This document shows positions 23,309-35,469 of a stretch of 64,000 bases of DNA, piece after piece (the first letter of the stretch is position 1; each line of letters starts with the position of its first letter). The DNA lies in contig JBANDB010000002.1 of the NCBI GenBank assembly GCA_037576215.1, forward strand, positions 3,782,001 through 3,846,000. The letters run 5' to 3'. This DNA is from Armillaria gallica (taxonomy: Eukaryota > Basidiomycota > Agaricomycetes > Agaricales > Physalacriaceae). Under the pieces are notes generated by a model. It worked only from the letters and a program-made list of their open reading frames with translations, did not search any database and was not told the DNA's origin. A program made the translations under genes and the position numbers.

Positions 23309-24915
23309 ATGGACGCCTCTCCTACACTGAGCCCTGCCCAAGTCGCGATGTACATGGTCGAGAGCGGCGTCGCAAAGCACAGAGATCGGTATGAGAACGT
23401 ATTCTTCAAAGCCGTAGGTCGTTCGATCGCTGTCGTGGTACTAGCTGATAACCCACTGCGCAGGTCCTCGCGGGCGTGATGCTCTCCTTTGGAGGCCTCT
23501 TGTCAGAGGTCATCTCTGGCGGAGCGACTGGGCTCACAGCGTCAGATCCTGGAATCGTGAAGATCCTAGGCGGGTTTGTCTTTCCTGTCGGTTTGGTCAT
23601 GTAAGTAGCTGGCGCTTTGGAGGCCACGGTGGTACTCACCTCTCTCCTTCGCAGGATCGTGCTGCAAGGCCTCGAGCTACTCACGAGCAACATGATGGTA
23701 AGTCACCCTACGCCACCAGTGACCACTGACACTCCCACACCTCCGCGCTAAGATATTTCCCATGGCCATCATCAAACGCGCCATCCCATGGTGGAGTCTC
23801 CCTATCAACTTCCTCCTCGGTAAGTTCAGTGAACTTTCCAGCCCTTGGGGTTCCCTCCCTCACGATGACGTCCCTGCAGTGACCTTTGGGAACCTCGTCG
23901 GGAGCCTCTTTTTCGCAGCCGTCCTCGTCAAATGTACGTACACGCGCTCTCACACCCACCCTCCCCCCATTCACGTTCCGATGATGCAGACAGCGGGATC
24001 GTATCGACGGAGCCTTACTCAGCCTATATCCAGGCGTTCGCGATGTAACAAAATCCACCTCAAAGGCCGTGATACTGTTAAACTTACTGCGCCATCTACA
24101 TAGGAAAAAAGCTGCTGACCCACACTGGCACCAGATATTTTTGAGAGGGATCGGGTGTAACTGGCTCGTATGCGTGGCCGTCTGGGTACGTGGCATCGTT
24201 CCACTTGCTAGCTGTGATTTCTCACTTACCCCGCAGCAAGCCGCCGGGGCTAGGGACACCATATCAAAGGTGGGGAAAGGAAGAATCAATTGCCAAATCA
24301 TCTGACCCTTGCCGTGATCTGCAGATAGTCGCCATCTGGATTCCCATTTGGGTAAGTCCAGGAATTGAAACAAACTTCTTGTCAGCTAGTAATGGTTCTA
24401 ATAGATTTTTGTCGCATGCTCGTTTGATCACGGTGAGTCGGGGTTATTTATCGATAAGAGTCGGTGTTTTCATTCCTGGATTTAGTGGTTGCCAACATGT
24501 TCTCGGTACCTCTTGGGATTATGTTCGGCGCAGACGTGAGTTTTCTTTCTGATCTTTTAGCCTGGATATTTTTATTCACATTCCTTCTTGAAGCTTACCA
24601 CTGCAGAGTACATTCGCAAGTAAGCTTTGATGCGGGCATGCGAGACGTGTTTCTAAATGTTTCACGTACAGATCTCTAATTGCTGCCTATCTTGGAAACA
24701 TGGTGGGTGCACTGCTGGTCGGACTTCCAGCGACGTATTTTTATCTGAAAGATTATGACGCGGGTGGATTGAGAGCGGCCGAAAAGGGGATTCCATGTCT
24801 GCGATCCGAGAGAACAGCACAGACAAGGTTGACGATAAACGCATTTGATCGTTGTCGTGTGTATTATTCTTATCTAGTATGGTTACTACTTTTCGTAAGA
24901 TCCCATGTCATTTAA
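23309..24915 (+). CDS. Formate/nitrite transporter (FNT family)
   Basis: The start MDASPTLSPAQVAMYMVESG leads to GVMLSFGGLLSEVISGGATG, FVFPVGLVM, LLTSNMM and WWSLPINFLLVTFGNLVGSL, the family's pentameric channel core. Later exons give CNWLVCVAVWQAAGARDTISK and VVANMFSVPLGIMFGAD, ending in IAAYLGNMVGALLVGLPATY. FNT proteins move formate, nitrite or other small anions across membranes. About ten short introns are needed. The tail is uncertain: after AAEKG the frame gives a hydrophobic end (stop 24913-24915), whereas one extra G in the run 24786-24789 would give a hydrophilic tail with stop at 24846-24848, more usual for this family. Confidence 0.85.
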
Positions 24916-25503
24916 GAAGGACTCGAAGTGCCCCATATGAAGATAGGAAGAAGTTCGCAGAGGCACGCATGGTCCAGCCCTCGAAAAGTGTGTCGTGGCG
25001 GTATCAGAAGAGAGATATTTCATCCTAATGCAAGTGCACGACTGCTAAAAAAAAACTTGGTCATAAGGATTCTGGTTCCTGAAGTGGGAGTCAAAGCACG
25101 AACAGCCAATCAATAATCACCACGATTCACCGGTTACCAATATGCCATGTTCATCATCGACGCAGTAGTGTGGCAAGATCACCCCGTGAGGGAGAACTGC
25201 GGAAAAGCCATCTGGTGCAACATCTTCAGGTTCTCAGCGGTGTACGGCCGATAGCGAGAGGGGTGGTTCCATACTAGGGTGCCTGTGAGTTCAAATACAA
25301 AGTAATGTGCGTACGCACTTCAAGGGCATGACAATGGATGATCGTGAACCTTGGATCTATAGCGAGTGATCTGCCAGTGACCGTCTGCTCTCAGGTTCGT
25401 CAAGTATAGCTAACCAAAAATGCGACCTAGATGTCGGACATAAGCCCAAGTGAGGCAGCTAGAATTCACGTAGTACGTACTCAATTATTTAACACCGTAG
25501 CTT
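24916..25503. other. Intergenic stretch, nothing recognised
   Basis: About 590 bp between the transporter and the aldehyde dehydrogenase remnant. No conserved coding segment, repeat or RNA gene was recognised on either strand. Confidence 0.4.
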
Positions 25504-26845
25504 TCAGTGAACGCATACAGCATTAAAGGATGGTCTCTTTTCGAGAAATGAGTGGCAGAAGGTATTAGCAGGTGTAAGAAGCTCACCCGTCGGATACGAA
25601 ATTGCACACGTCTTCGAAATTGAACGTAGTATAGGGAATATAAGACCAAAAATCTCACCCTCCATTACAGAAACATCAGGCACAACGCCGACAACTTGAA
25701 GGACTGTTGGTTCGATTTTCAAGTATCCACCTTTTCCCCCCAGCAATGATCCTCCCTTTGGTTCGAGCCAACAAATAGCAGCAGGTCTGTCGAAATGAGC
25801 TTTTGACACGATCCGAGAAAACGATGTTGATTCCAAAGGAGGACCATCCAAGCTGTCCAAAATCGAATGATCACCACCAGTGGGAACTAGTAGGTAGTCC
25901 GGGGTAATACATCTCTACGGCATGTTCAATCAGAAAAGATATTGCTTGCTAGAGCGGCGATGAATCAACCTGGTCTGCGCATTTTCCAAACATGATCCTC
26001 CTGGCAGCAATCTCGAGGTCGTAAGAGGGATTTAGGATGTCCAGATTCTTGCCTCCCAACCCCAGCGTATGAGACGTCAAGGTGTTCGCCGTGGCTGCAG
26101 ATATGATCCTTCCCACTCTTCCGCTCCCTGTACAGAAGGTTGAAAATGCGCTTGAATAGTACTCAGCCGGGACATAAATGCAGCATCCCGCAGAAATAGC
26201 GCCTTTCAAAGGTTACATCGAGAATGTCATTGGGAAGTTCCACGGCCTGCAAGAAGTTACGTCAAGGACTTTTCAGCTGTGAACGACCCTATAGTGCGTG
26301 CGCCGTCGCGAGCGCTACGTACTTAGGTGCAAAGTAGACCTTTGGGCTCCATGAGATTCGTAGAGGCCCTTCTTGTGCTCAGGTTGAGGTGATGCTTGGC
26401 ACATAATATTGTACGTTCGAATACTGTGCTGCTCTCGAAAGAATACGCCTCCAAAGCAGGTTTGCCGATGTCCTACGTGCAAAGAATGAGGGAAACAATG
26501 TTGCGTTTTCAAAATGTTCTGTGCTTTGAAAAGTGCTCACGGAAAAAGTTCCTGATTATCTTACGCCATGCGGCCGACCAGCAGCAATTGATGCTGGGAC
26601 CATGGAATGGAGTGTGTCATGCACTTCGAGAATGTCGTTCTGAGGAAGTTGTGTATAAAATATTGGGTGACTCCAATCCAAGGGACAGAATTGGATATAC
26701 GAACGAACCTTCGATAGCTCCGCAATTGAGTGAAAGTCGTCTTGTCCATGATGGCGCAAGTAAAGCCAGGAGAATGTTGGAGTTTGAACCTGCCACTTGT
26801 CGGACAAAATCATTCCTTTTGACATCATGGACTACTACGGAGGGA
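25504..26845 (-). pseudogene. Decayed aldehyde dehydrogenase (class 3 fatty aldehyde type)
   Basis: Read on the minus strand from 26.7 kb, fragments of an ALDH3-type enzyme appear in the right order but in different frames: THSIPWSQHQLLLVGRMA, DIGKPALEAYSFESSTVF, CTGSGRVGRIISAATANTL, LGLGGKNLDILNPSYDLEIA, then RIMFGKCADQ joined by a plausible intron to RCITPDYLLVP, then RIVSKAHFDR and IEPTVLQVVG with VMEGEIFGLIFPIL. The region around the Trp-Asn-Tyr-Pro cofactor segment is missing. The NAGQxC motif is one residue short, and the C-terminal third is absent. Frame changes and missing parts are too many for single-base sequencing errors alone. Confidence 0.75.
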
Positions 26846-27671
26846 TCAGCTGAAATTGAGGACCCTTAAACAGTCAGCCGGGGGTGAAAGTTGAATGGTT
26901 CGGTCATTGAGTGCAGTATCTCGCCACAAGGACTCGAGGACCAGGTAGGTCATGGTGAAGATGAGTACTCTCAGTGCGGGATTCAAGAGCGATGGAAATA
27001 TAGGCTACCTGACCGCCGTCTATTGCTCAGTGAATGGTCGTTGACATAGAGTCAACTTACCCGAGCAGTTTCTGGAACCAAAGACCGAGAGGTACCAGAG
27101 GTATAACATATAGCAGCAGTCCAATTGCTCCAAATGTCCTAGCGTGTGATGACGGGCATGATCACTTAAAAGACAGGATGTTATCAAAGAGGAGTTTGCG
27201 TTTATTAGCAGGTCAGAAGATTCACGGCAGTCGGGTAAATTTGGTGGATCGAGATATCGCTGTGAGAAGATCAGACCGTGCAGAGAGAATTCACTTGACA
27301 GCACAATCGGCAACCCTCTAGCAAGCGTCAATAAACACGATGGTATGTCCCTTTAGCATCACTTCCCGGGCAAGCATCAAGAAACCGGCGTTAAAGGATA
27401 TGGCATCTCGTTCGCAAAGAAAGCATCAAAGCATTGACTTGCGCATGCGTTGGAGTGCCTGGTGAACGGAGATATGGGGCTGATTCGGGTCAATGTCGAC
27501 GAGATGTAGACGGTTTGGTAGTTCCAGATTTTCAATTCTCCGTCGCGCTGTCTGTTTTCACGGGCCCCTGCCATCAGAACCTGAAAGAGCCCCGTTAAAT
27601 CTGCGAAGTTCGTACCAAGTGTGCAGACCATCCAGATTTTATCGCCATAGTTGCCAAGATCCATCATCATA
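26846..27671 (-). CDS. Unresolved membrane-protein-like gene
   Basis: A possible start, MMMDLGNYGDKIWMVCTLG, is followed by a good donor (GTACGA) and sits just downstream of TATAAAAC on the minus strand. Further coding-like segments are NRLHLVDIDPNQPHISVHQA, NAGFLMLAREVMLKGHTIVF, FGAIGLLLYVIPLVPLGLWF ending at a GTAAGT donor, and PALRVLIFTMTYLVLESLW. The latter runs to a stop at 26846-26848. The hydrophobic stretches suggest several membrane segments. I cannot connect all exons or name a family, and it may be decayed like its neighbour. Confidence 0.3.
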
Positions 27672-28193
27672 TAGGTTTTATACGATGCGAGACGGTGTGA
27701 CAGCACCGTCAAGGGAAAAAAAAACTAAGGAAAAAAGCGAAGCAAGGTGTTGGTGTTGGTAATTTGGTAAAAAGGATGACCGCTTGGATTTAAGCTGCTC
27801 GGGCCGGAGAAAACGGGGGCTGGTTTTGACAGTCAACGACGATGCTCATACTGCTCTTACCACAGACCGGCACACTTCTTCAGCGAAATAGATGCTGTCT
27901 GTTCACGGCTTTCTACACCCCTCTTGGCATGCTTGAACTCTGACAATCTACTTAGCCCTCCTACTTTCCCCGGGCCCCGCTTGATGACACTCCCTGGGAA
28001 ATTTCCGCTAGCCTCGCGATATCATTATATTATCATATACTAAGCTTGACTAAGCGTTTCCCGCCCATCTCGCTATATGGGCCCGTGATCAAGCCCACTC
28101 GAGTCTCGTCGGTCTTGGGGTATCTGGTTGCTGCCATATATAAATTTAATTGTCTCTTTTCTCCAGTCTAACTTTCCCAACTCCCACATATCA
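27672..28193. promoter_or_regulatory. Upstream region of the Gal80-like gene
   Basis: TATATAAA lies at 28137-28144, about 50 bp before the start codon of the oxidoreductase. The remainder includes two CCCGGGCC/GGGCCC-like GC-rich spots and no coding signal that I recognise. Confidence 0.45.
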
Positions 28194-29411
28194 ATGTCTC
28201 CTATTCGCATTGGTTTTATCGGTCTTTCAGGACAAGGCTGGGCGTCGACTATGCTCGCCCCACCTCTGCTCGAAGAACCGCTATCGTCTCAGTACCAGCT
28301 TACTGCAGTCTCTACTTCGAACTCCGCTTCTGCTGAAGCCACTGCAGCGAAATACGCGTCTCTTTTAGGTACTCCGGTCAAGCCTTACCATGGATCTCCA
28401 GAACACATAGTGTCTGATCCGAACGTGGATCTCGTGGCCGTGTCCGTGAAGGTGACGCATCATTTCGAAAACGCAATGAAAGTTATAGATGGAGGAAAAG
28501 ACCTTTTCTTGGAATGGCCTGCTGGGAATGGTCTGAAGGAGACATCAGCGTTGGCCAGTGCCGCGAAGGAAAAGGGCGTCAGAACTATTGTAGGGTTACA
28601 GGGAAGAATGGATCCTGTCTTTAAAAAGGTAACGGTGGATCTTGCCTCTCTTGTCAGAGCTAACCGTCGTTCTATGCAGGTGAAAGCTATTATTGACTCT
28701 GGAGAGATAGGCCGAATTTTGTCAACTTCCTTGGTGAGCTTCGATATCTGCTCACAACCATGACGGCAGTCTGATACTTACCTGACACAGACGGCCAGGG
28801 CATTTCCAGGAATCAGGATGTGGGGTCCTTATGTGTCGAGTGCGACGAGGATCTACGGCGTGAACTCGAATGGGGGTACACTTCTTGATATCGGAGGCGG
28901 CCATCTCTTGGACACGTTGACCTATATACTCGGACCCATCGCCAGCGTCTCGGCAACGCTGAGTAATCAGCACCCTGTTGCTGAGGTCGTCGACGAAAAT
29001 GGAAAGCCAACAGGCGAGACCATTGGACAAGATGCAGCCACTCAGGTGGCTGTTTCTGGAGTCCTGACCAATGGGGCCGTCATGAGTTTTCACGTACGTG
29101 GTGGGATGGAAACAAAGGCGGATGGCAAAGCGGGTACACCACTGCTTTGGATCATAGATGGAGAGAAAGGGAGCATCCGAATAGAGAGCGATGACCCTAA
29201 GGCATCTGCGGTATCATTCATGACACCTAGGTTGTACGTGAATGGGGAGGAGATCAAGGTTGAGGGAAACGGTTTTACCAATGCGCGGAGGGCCTGGGAA
29301 GCCTATGTGAAAGGAAAAGGTTATGCAGATTTGGAGGCGGCTCTCAAGACAAAAACTCTTATCGACGCCATTAAGCGCAGCGGGAAGGAGGGGTGTAGAA
29401 TTAATCTGTAG
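28194..29411 (+). CDS. Gfo/Idh/MocA-family oxidoreductase, Gal80-like
   Basis: The start MSPIRIGFIGLSGQGWAST carries the N-terminal Rossmann glycine motif. VDLVAVSVKVTHHFENAM, DLFLEWPAGNGLKET and GVRTIVGLQGRMDPVFKK follow, as in fungal Gal80-type proteins, where EWP replaces the EKP catalytic Lys motif of true dehydrogenases. The C-terminal domain includes GGTLLDIGGGHLLDTLTYIL. Two introns (about 28629-28679 and 28734-28791) interrupt it. Gal80 is a galactose repressor in yeasts; basidiomycete homologues are mostly uncharacterised, so a regulatory or sugar dehydrogenase role is open. It ends EGCRINL. Confidence 0.87.
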
Positions 29412-29670
29412 ATGTCTACTTTTCTTGTCAATGTTGTTATAAAGACGAGTTGGTTGTCACAAATGACATACGTATCGTAGTGTCCTGCGATCCAACCGGG
29501 CCGTATGGATTAAAGAACTTGAAGGCTGGGTTGAGGCTGGGGTTTATATATGATCTACGGGTAATCGGTCCGGTAACGCTGTAGCCAAGCATGGCCAAAG
29601 GATCTTGAAGCGGAGCTTGGAACGTGTTTCTTGCAATCCTGAATACGACGCGTTTCCAGCTTCGCCAAAA

Positions 29671-31743
29671 ATGTCGTCCAGTATCGAACTCATTAATCCC
29701 AAGGCAGAGAGTGTACGGCGTGCAGCAGCGCTCCAGGTACTCACTCCCAATTCTTATGTAAACTGTTTGCTCAACTAGGGTAGGTCAACACCAATGGAGC
29801 GATGGGCCTTGCAAATGTGGTCAAGGGGAACTTGGGTGCGTCGACTATTCATGCTAAACCATCAGGAAACTCATATGTACATATTAGGCCCAAGAGGCAC
29901 CTTGAAGATGCTTGTCGATGGCGCTGGACAGATAAAGATGACCAAGGACGGAAAGGTTCTTTTGTCCGAGATGCAAATCCAAAATCCCACTGCCGCCATG
30001 ATTGCACGGACCGCTGTTGCTCAAGATGATCAAGTAGGAGACGGAACGACATCCGTTGTCTTATTGGTGGGAGAGTTGCTGAAACAAGCCGATCGATTCA
30101 TCTCTGAAGGCGTACATCCCACCGTTATTGGCGAAGGATTCGACTTGGCGAAAAAAGAGGCTTTATTGGTGCGTAACCGGTATTTGTAGTAATCATCTTG
30201 TTGATCAAGTGCGACGCAATAGTTCTTGGACACCTTCAAACAACCTCAAAATTAGATCGTGCTACCCTGATTAACGTCGCGAATACGTCTTTGGCAACAA
30301 AATTGAATAGCGCTATGGCTAAGCAGCTAGCTGCAGATGTCGTTGATGCTGTCCTTACCATACGGCCACCACCACCTTCAAAGGTACTTTGCTTTGCCCC
30401 CTCGTCAGTTTTAGAGACTTATTCATCCATACAGACGCAAAAGATCAATGGCGCGATCCTATAGACCTACACATGGTTGAAGTCATGAAAATGCAGCACC
30501 GGACCGCCTCAGAAACACAATTGATTCGTGGCCTCGTTCTCGACCACGTGCCCCCGGCATCCTGATATGCCCAGACGCGTTGAAAACGCTTTCGTTCTAA
30601 CCCTCAACGTCAGTTTGGAGTATGAAAAGACGTACGTCTTCTTCAAGTGAATTCGTAACGTCTCCTAAGCATAAACAACAGCGAGGTGAATTCGGGCTTC
30701 TTCTACTCCTCTGCGGAACAGCGCGAGAAGCTCGTTGAGTCGGAGAGGCGTTTTGTCGACGCCAAGGTGAAAAAAATCGTGGAGCTTAAGAACCTTGTGT
30801 GCGACCAAGCCACAGACAGCAAAGAGAAGAAGAAAAACTTTGTTATCATCAACCAAAAGGGTATCGATCCTCTCAGCCTCGACATCCTTGCCAAGAATGG
30901 TATCCTGGCTCTGCGAAGAGCAAAGAGGCGAAATATGGAGCGGTATGTGTTTGCATTCACGTTTCTGTTTAGAGTAAACTGACTTTTTACTCAGGCTGCA
31001 GCTTGTCTGCGGTGGTATAGCCCAGAACTCTGTGGACGACCTCGAACCATCTATTCTGGGTTGGGCCGGTCTGGTATACGAGTATACTTTGGGAGAGGAG
31101 AAATTCACTTTTGTCGAGGAAGTCAAATCACCCAAGTCTGTGACGCTCCTGATCAAAGGCCCCAATGCGCACACCATACAACAGATACAAGACGCTCTCC
31201 GCGATGGTCTTAGAGCTGTCAAGAATGCACTCGAGGATGAAGCCCTCATCCCCGGAGCCGGAGCGTTTGAAGTTGCCTGCTCAGCCCATTTGAGTGGACC
31301 AGTGAAGAAGTCTGCAAAAGGCCGCGTGAAGATGGGTGTCCAGGCATTCGCTGATGCCCTGCTGATTATACCTAAAACTCTGGCTGCAAACGGTGGGTTC
31401 GACGTCCAGGACGTTGTCGTGGCACTACAGGTAAAGTGGATTGCTGTTGATCGATCTTGTCGATTTCATCACTTAATGCACTTCTAGGAGGAGCAAGCCG
31501 AGGGTAACACCGTTGGTATCGATCTGCAATCAGGCGAGCCATTTGACCCTACTGTAGAAGGCATATGGGACAATTACCGCGTAAAGAGACAAATGCTTCA
31601 CTCGTGGTAAGTTAGCTATAGTCTTCCATGGAAAATGCGTTGATGTCATTCTTTACAGTTCTGTTATTGCCGTCAACCTGTTATCTACAGATGAGATTTT
31701 ACGAGCCGGGCGAAGCTCACTTAAGCCTGACGGGCAACAGTAG
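29671..31743 (+). CDS. CCT6: T-complex protein 1 subunit zeta (CCT6), two apparent frame breaks
   Basis: Start [20 protein letters not shown]; then [20 protein letters not shown] and [19 protein letters not shown], the ATP-binding GDGTT motif. Later blocks are [90 protein letters not shown] and [20 protein letters not shown], ending [12 protein letters not shown]6 is one of eight subunits of the cytosolic chaperonin that folds actin and tubulin. The frame breaks at the A run 30238-30240 (one base short) and at about 30549 (one base extra). Both lie inside conserved blocks of an essential gene, so assembly errors are the likely cause. Confidence 0.93.
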
Positions 31744-32206
31744 CTCGAAAATGTCTAGTTATATCATTGCTATAAGTACCAGGGTCTGTTTCTCCAAGCG
31801 CACTGAATACAACAAGAAAAAATAGAGTAATAGTATGTATACTAAGTAGCAAGTTACAATAATGTTATGCTGCAAATGTCCTGCACGAATATGTTGACAG
31901 AATAAAAACAATGACGGGAATCGATAGCAACGCGACAACACGGTCCAAAGCGTAAATAAAACGACTATTCGCCAGAGTCGGAGCAAGACTCCCAGCCAGC
32001 ATTAATAAAGTGAGGCGCTCTGAGGGGCATATCGCATTTAAAGGAGGATAATCGTCCGACCAGTCTATTCGCTGATTTTATCGGAGATGGGATGGCAGTG
32101 TATATGTGCTGAAGTCGACCAAAACCATCGATTTCAGATATCTGATTTGGGTCACAGGCCTAAATCATCCGCTCGTTAGTCCAAGAACGATCTCAGATAA
32201 CACCTT
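31744..32206. other. Intergenic region between convergent genes
   Basis: AT-rich 3' flanks of CCT6 and SET9. No gene or repeat was recognised. Confidence 0.4.
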
Positions 32207-35200
32207 TTATCGACGTACCCCTTCCTTCATCCACACCGCATCCAACCTCTCCCCGCCAGGTTGGTCACTGTCAATGGAAGAAGATGAAGACGATGCATCT
32301 GGTTCCACAGCATCCTTGATTCTCCCCTCCATTGAGGGTTTCGATAATGTTAAAGACAAGTTACGCCTCGCAAAGTTGTGCGGCGAAGGTTTGAACGTCA
32401 GCGCAACTGGTGAAGGCGGCGGGACCCAACCCACGCTCACGCGGATATCAGGTTCAGGAGAGAAATGATCATCCGGGGTGACAGGACCTTTATCACTTTC
32501 TTCGGACGACTCGCTGGCAGCACCTGGGCTAAACCGGGTTTTCCAACTCGACATGGCAAAGGTCTGAGGGTTTGGGTTGGCCACAAAAGAACCACTCGGC
32601 ATGCCAGTAGGTCTCGGGTTGCGCTCGTGTTTCTTCCTCTTGATGGCGTGGTCGTCGTCGTCGTCGTCGTCATCGTCACGAGAGCGCTTCGATCCCTCAT
32701 CATCCGACAATGAAACGGCGTCATGCTCCTGCTCCCGCTCCCGCTTCAACTTCATCTTTTCTCGTTCACTTGCTCGTTCAGCTCTGGATAAATTGGGAAT
32801 AGGCACGGACTGCTGTTGCCGACGACGTGGGCCCCCTTTCATGCCAGGTTTCTTGTCAAAACGGCCATTGTGATTTCGAGGTTGATCTTTGAACGGCGCA
32901 GGTGGAACTCGCAGAACGTCATCATCCTCTGGCTCCTGCTTCACGATCGCAGGGACAGACAGGCTGCGTATACGAGGCCTGCCCCTACGCCGCTTCTCGA
33001 AGGCACCAGCACTTGCACTCACAACGCGCTTATGGGCAACACTGAGTGATGTGCGACCGCGAGAACGAGCGTGGGAAACAGAGCGGGACTTGGCAGACCT
33101 TTGGTCTAATTTTTGGCGCTTAGACGGGTGATCATCCTCTGGCGAGCGGCGTTTTCGACCTCTGGGAGAAACCGAAGCGGCTGCTGCGAGCTTGTGGTTC
33201 AAGGCAACAAGGGCCTTGTGAGTTACGCGGCGGGAAGGTGTGGAATCAACGGGCGAGACTTCTCGTGGGGTTGCAATGGTCGCAGAAGCTGATCCAGGTA
33301 GGGGGAGACGACGCGGCCATGGCTGACCGTAAATGGCAAAATGGCGCATACATCTAGGGTAGACATGAATCCTGAAAGGGTTACGCAAGTTGAGTTGAGA
33401 CATACCTAGGACAATCCTGCTTATTCTTTTTCTTCTTGGATATCTCCAATCCCAAGCCCCAGACAACCTTCGAATCGACAGATATAACTGGCAAAATACT
33501 GTGACAGGTAGCACACAACGGCAGAGGTTTCCCATCGGCATCCCTTGGCACCTCGGGTACCTTTGGAAGTTCCTTCAGAATGTCATTGGAACTTGCCGCG
33601 GGAGTAGGGCGCGTGCGCAAAATCCGAGGCTCACTGTCCTCTTTCTTAACATTAACTTTCTCCTTAAGCGTGGCCTTTTCTTTGCCCTTGCTACTGCGGG
33701 AGGGCGTCGACAAAGGGGTTGAAAGGGACTTCTCCTTCTCTTTGCCTTTCCCAGAGGAGGCAGAACGCGTCTCCCGCTTGTCGACCGTCGACATAGGTGT
33801 CTTGGATGCGATAGACGGACTAGACGAATTGCTGCCGAACTGTTCTTGCGCTTCTCGCGCCTTCTGACGTCGAGTCGAAATAATGGATCGGTACGGAGTT
33901 GACTTGGATGATTGTGGCGTGGTCGGTGGCGGGGGCGCAGAGTCTTCTACCGATGTGAGAGAACTGAGAGAGGATAGAGACCGGGAAGGTGTCAGAGGGG
34001 AAGTCGGGATTGAAGACAGAGAGGACAGCTGCTCGTCGCTGGCTACTCCTGAAGTCAGAGAAGTGAGGTCGGATTCACTTTCGATTTCGGCCGTCATCTC
34101 AACTTCGCCTTCATCTGGAATGTTCTTCGCATCGGCAAGAAGTACGGCTTCATCCCCTTCTTCTTCACTTTCGTCCGATTCGTCTTGTTGGCGAGCAATG
34201 GCATAGACACCGCGGCGCGTGCGTCTTTCATTCAGATTGATATCCACAGGAGCCCCTTCTTCGGCGTTTTCAGCTGCATCGCGTTCATCGATATCAGAGT
34301 CAGAATCAGAAGCAGGGTCGTCGTCGTCTTGATCCGGGGCATATCCTCCTCTACCCTTCTTTTCGCATGTCTCGCATAGACAGTGTTTATTCCGCCGGCC
34401 GACTACATAGATTAGTGAAAAAAAGATCACGAGAACAGTCAAGTGGACGTACAGTAACTATCCCCATAGTGTGCAGTTATCTCCTCCCCAATGGCAATCG
34501 GTCGTAGAGTACGAAACGTGATGTACCTTCCCTCACGAAAAAGCTCGCAATTATTTTCGCAATCATGCTGAAAACATAACGTTAATTATTGAACAGCCGG
34601 GTAATGAGAGGCTTAACCCACATTGACGAATCGGGCCGGCCCTAAAAACAGATGATTCTTCTTCATAGACTTGGAATGAATGACGCTAAAGTCTCGCCGA
34701 ATATCTGAGTTCACGAGGTCGGTACGCTTGAGTTCTCGGTCTTCCTCCTCGCTGAGATTGGCCATAGAGCCCTTGAGCTCAGTTATTACGGTGCCAGTGG
34801 GGAGATTGCGTGTCGCTAAGATACAGAGCTCGGACTTTCCGGTTCTATGCGAGTAGCGAGAGGTATGGGAGATCTCGATGGAGCCAGAAGGATGGTAGAG
34901 CTCGAAATATCGCGAAGCGTGGCTAAGGGTGGGAGGTCCTGAGTGAGACAGTAAGAGTGAGAAAAAAAGTGGTACACACGTGGCAAACGCGTTGATTTGA
35001 TGTGTGTCGTAGCCCTCAGTCTCGAAGTAGTAACGAATGGGTACCAAGCTGCAGATCGAGGCGCGGTGAATGACAGGTAACGAAGACAGGAGCGAAAAAA
35101 AACGAACAGGAGTAGCTCGTCGACCGCCTGGCGTGTGGCGACTTGAACGGGCCCCTTTACAACGACGAGCTAGAACACGGAAAAGAAACAAAAACGCGTG

Positions 35201-35469
35201 AAAAGACGGTTCAAGAGATAAAACGCATATCCAGCACGCACGCGTCGCACTATCCTCAATAATTCCTGGGCATCGCACTTGGGTAGCCTACGTGACGAAT
35301 CCATTTTGTGAACGAGCAAGGGCACTGCACCGGTGCCGAGCTTCTCGACGAGTAGATGGCTGAGGAAGTCGTCGTCCTTGGACAGGTCGCCCATATTCAT
35401 GACTTTAACAGGGCGCCAGGAACGCTGGTCTTTGGACGAGGCATGAGCGGGAGAGGCGGCAGGCGCCAT
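32207..35469 (-). CDS. SET9: Histone-lysine N-methyltransferase SET9 (H4K20)
   Basis: From the ATG at 35469 (MAPAASPAHASSKDQRSW) the SUV4-20-type N-terminal helical region leads into the SET domain. FELYHPSGSIEISHTSRY is followed, across introns, by HDCENNCELFREGRYITFRT and LRPIAIGEEITAHYGDSY, with the NHD-like and Tyr catalytic motifs, and by the post-SET Zn knuckle NKHCLCETCEKKGRGGY. A very long acidic and Ser-rich tail follows, including a second CATCH-type cysteine pair and an uninterrupted Asp tract coded by a GAC/GAT repeat at 32649-32676. It methylates histone H4 Lys20 in the nucleus. It ends MKEGVRR. Confidence 0.92.
32649..32676. repeat. Trinucleotide repeat (GTC)n / (GAC)n in SET9 coding sequence
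   Basis: A run of GTC/ATC triplets on the plus strand codes for about nine consecutive Asp residues in the disordered tail of SET9. Such tracts often vary in length between strains. Confidence 0.8.
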
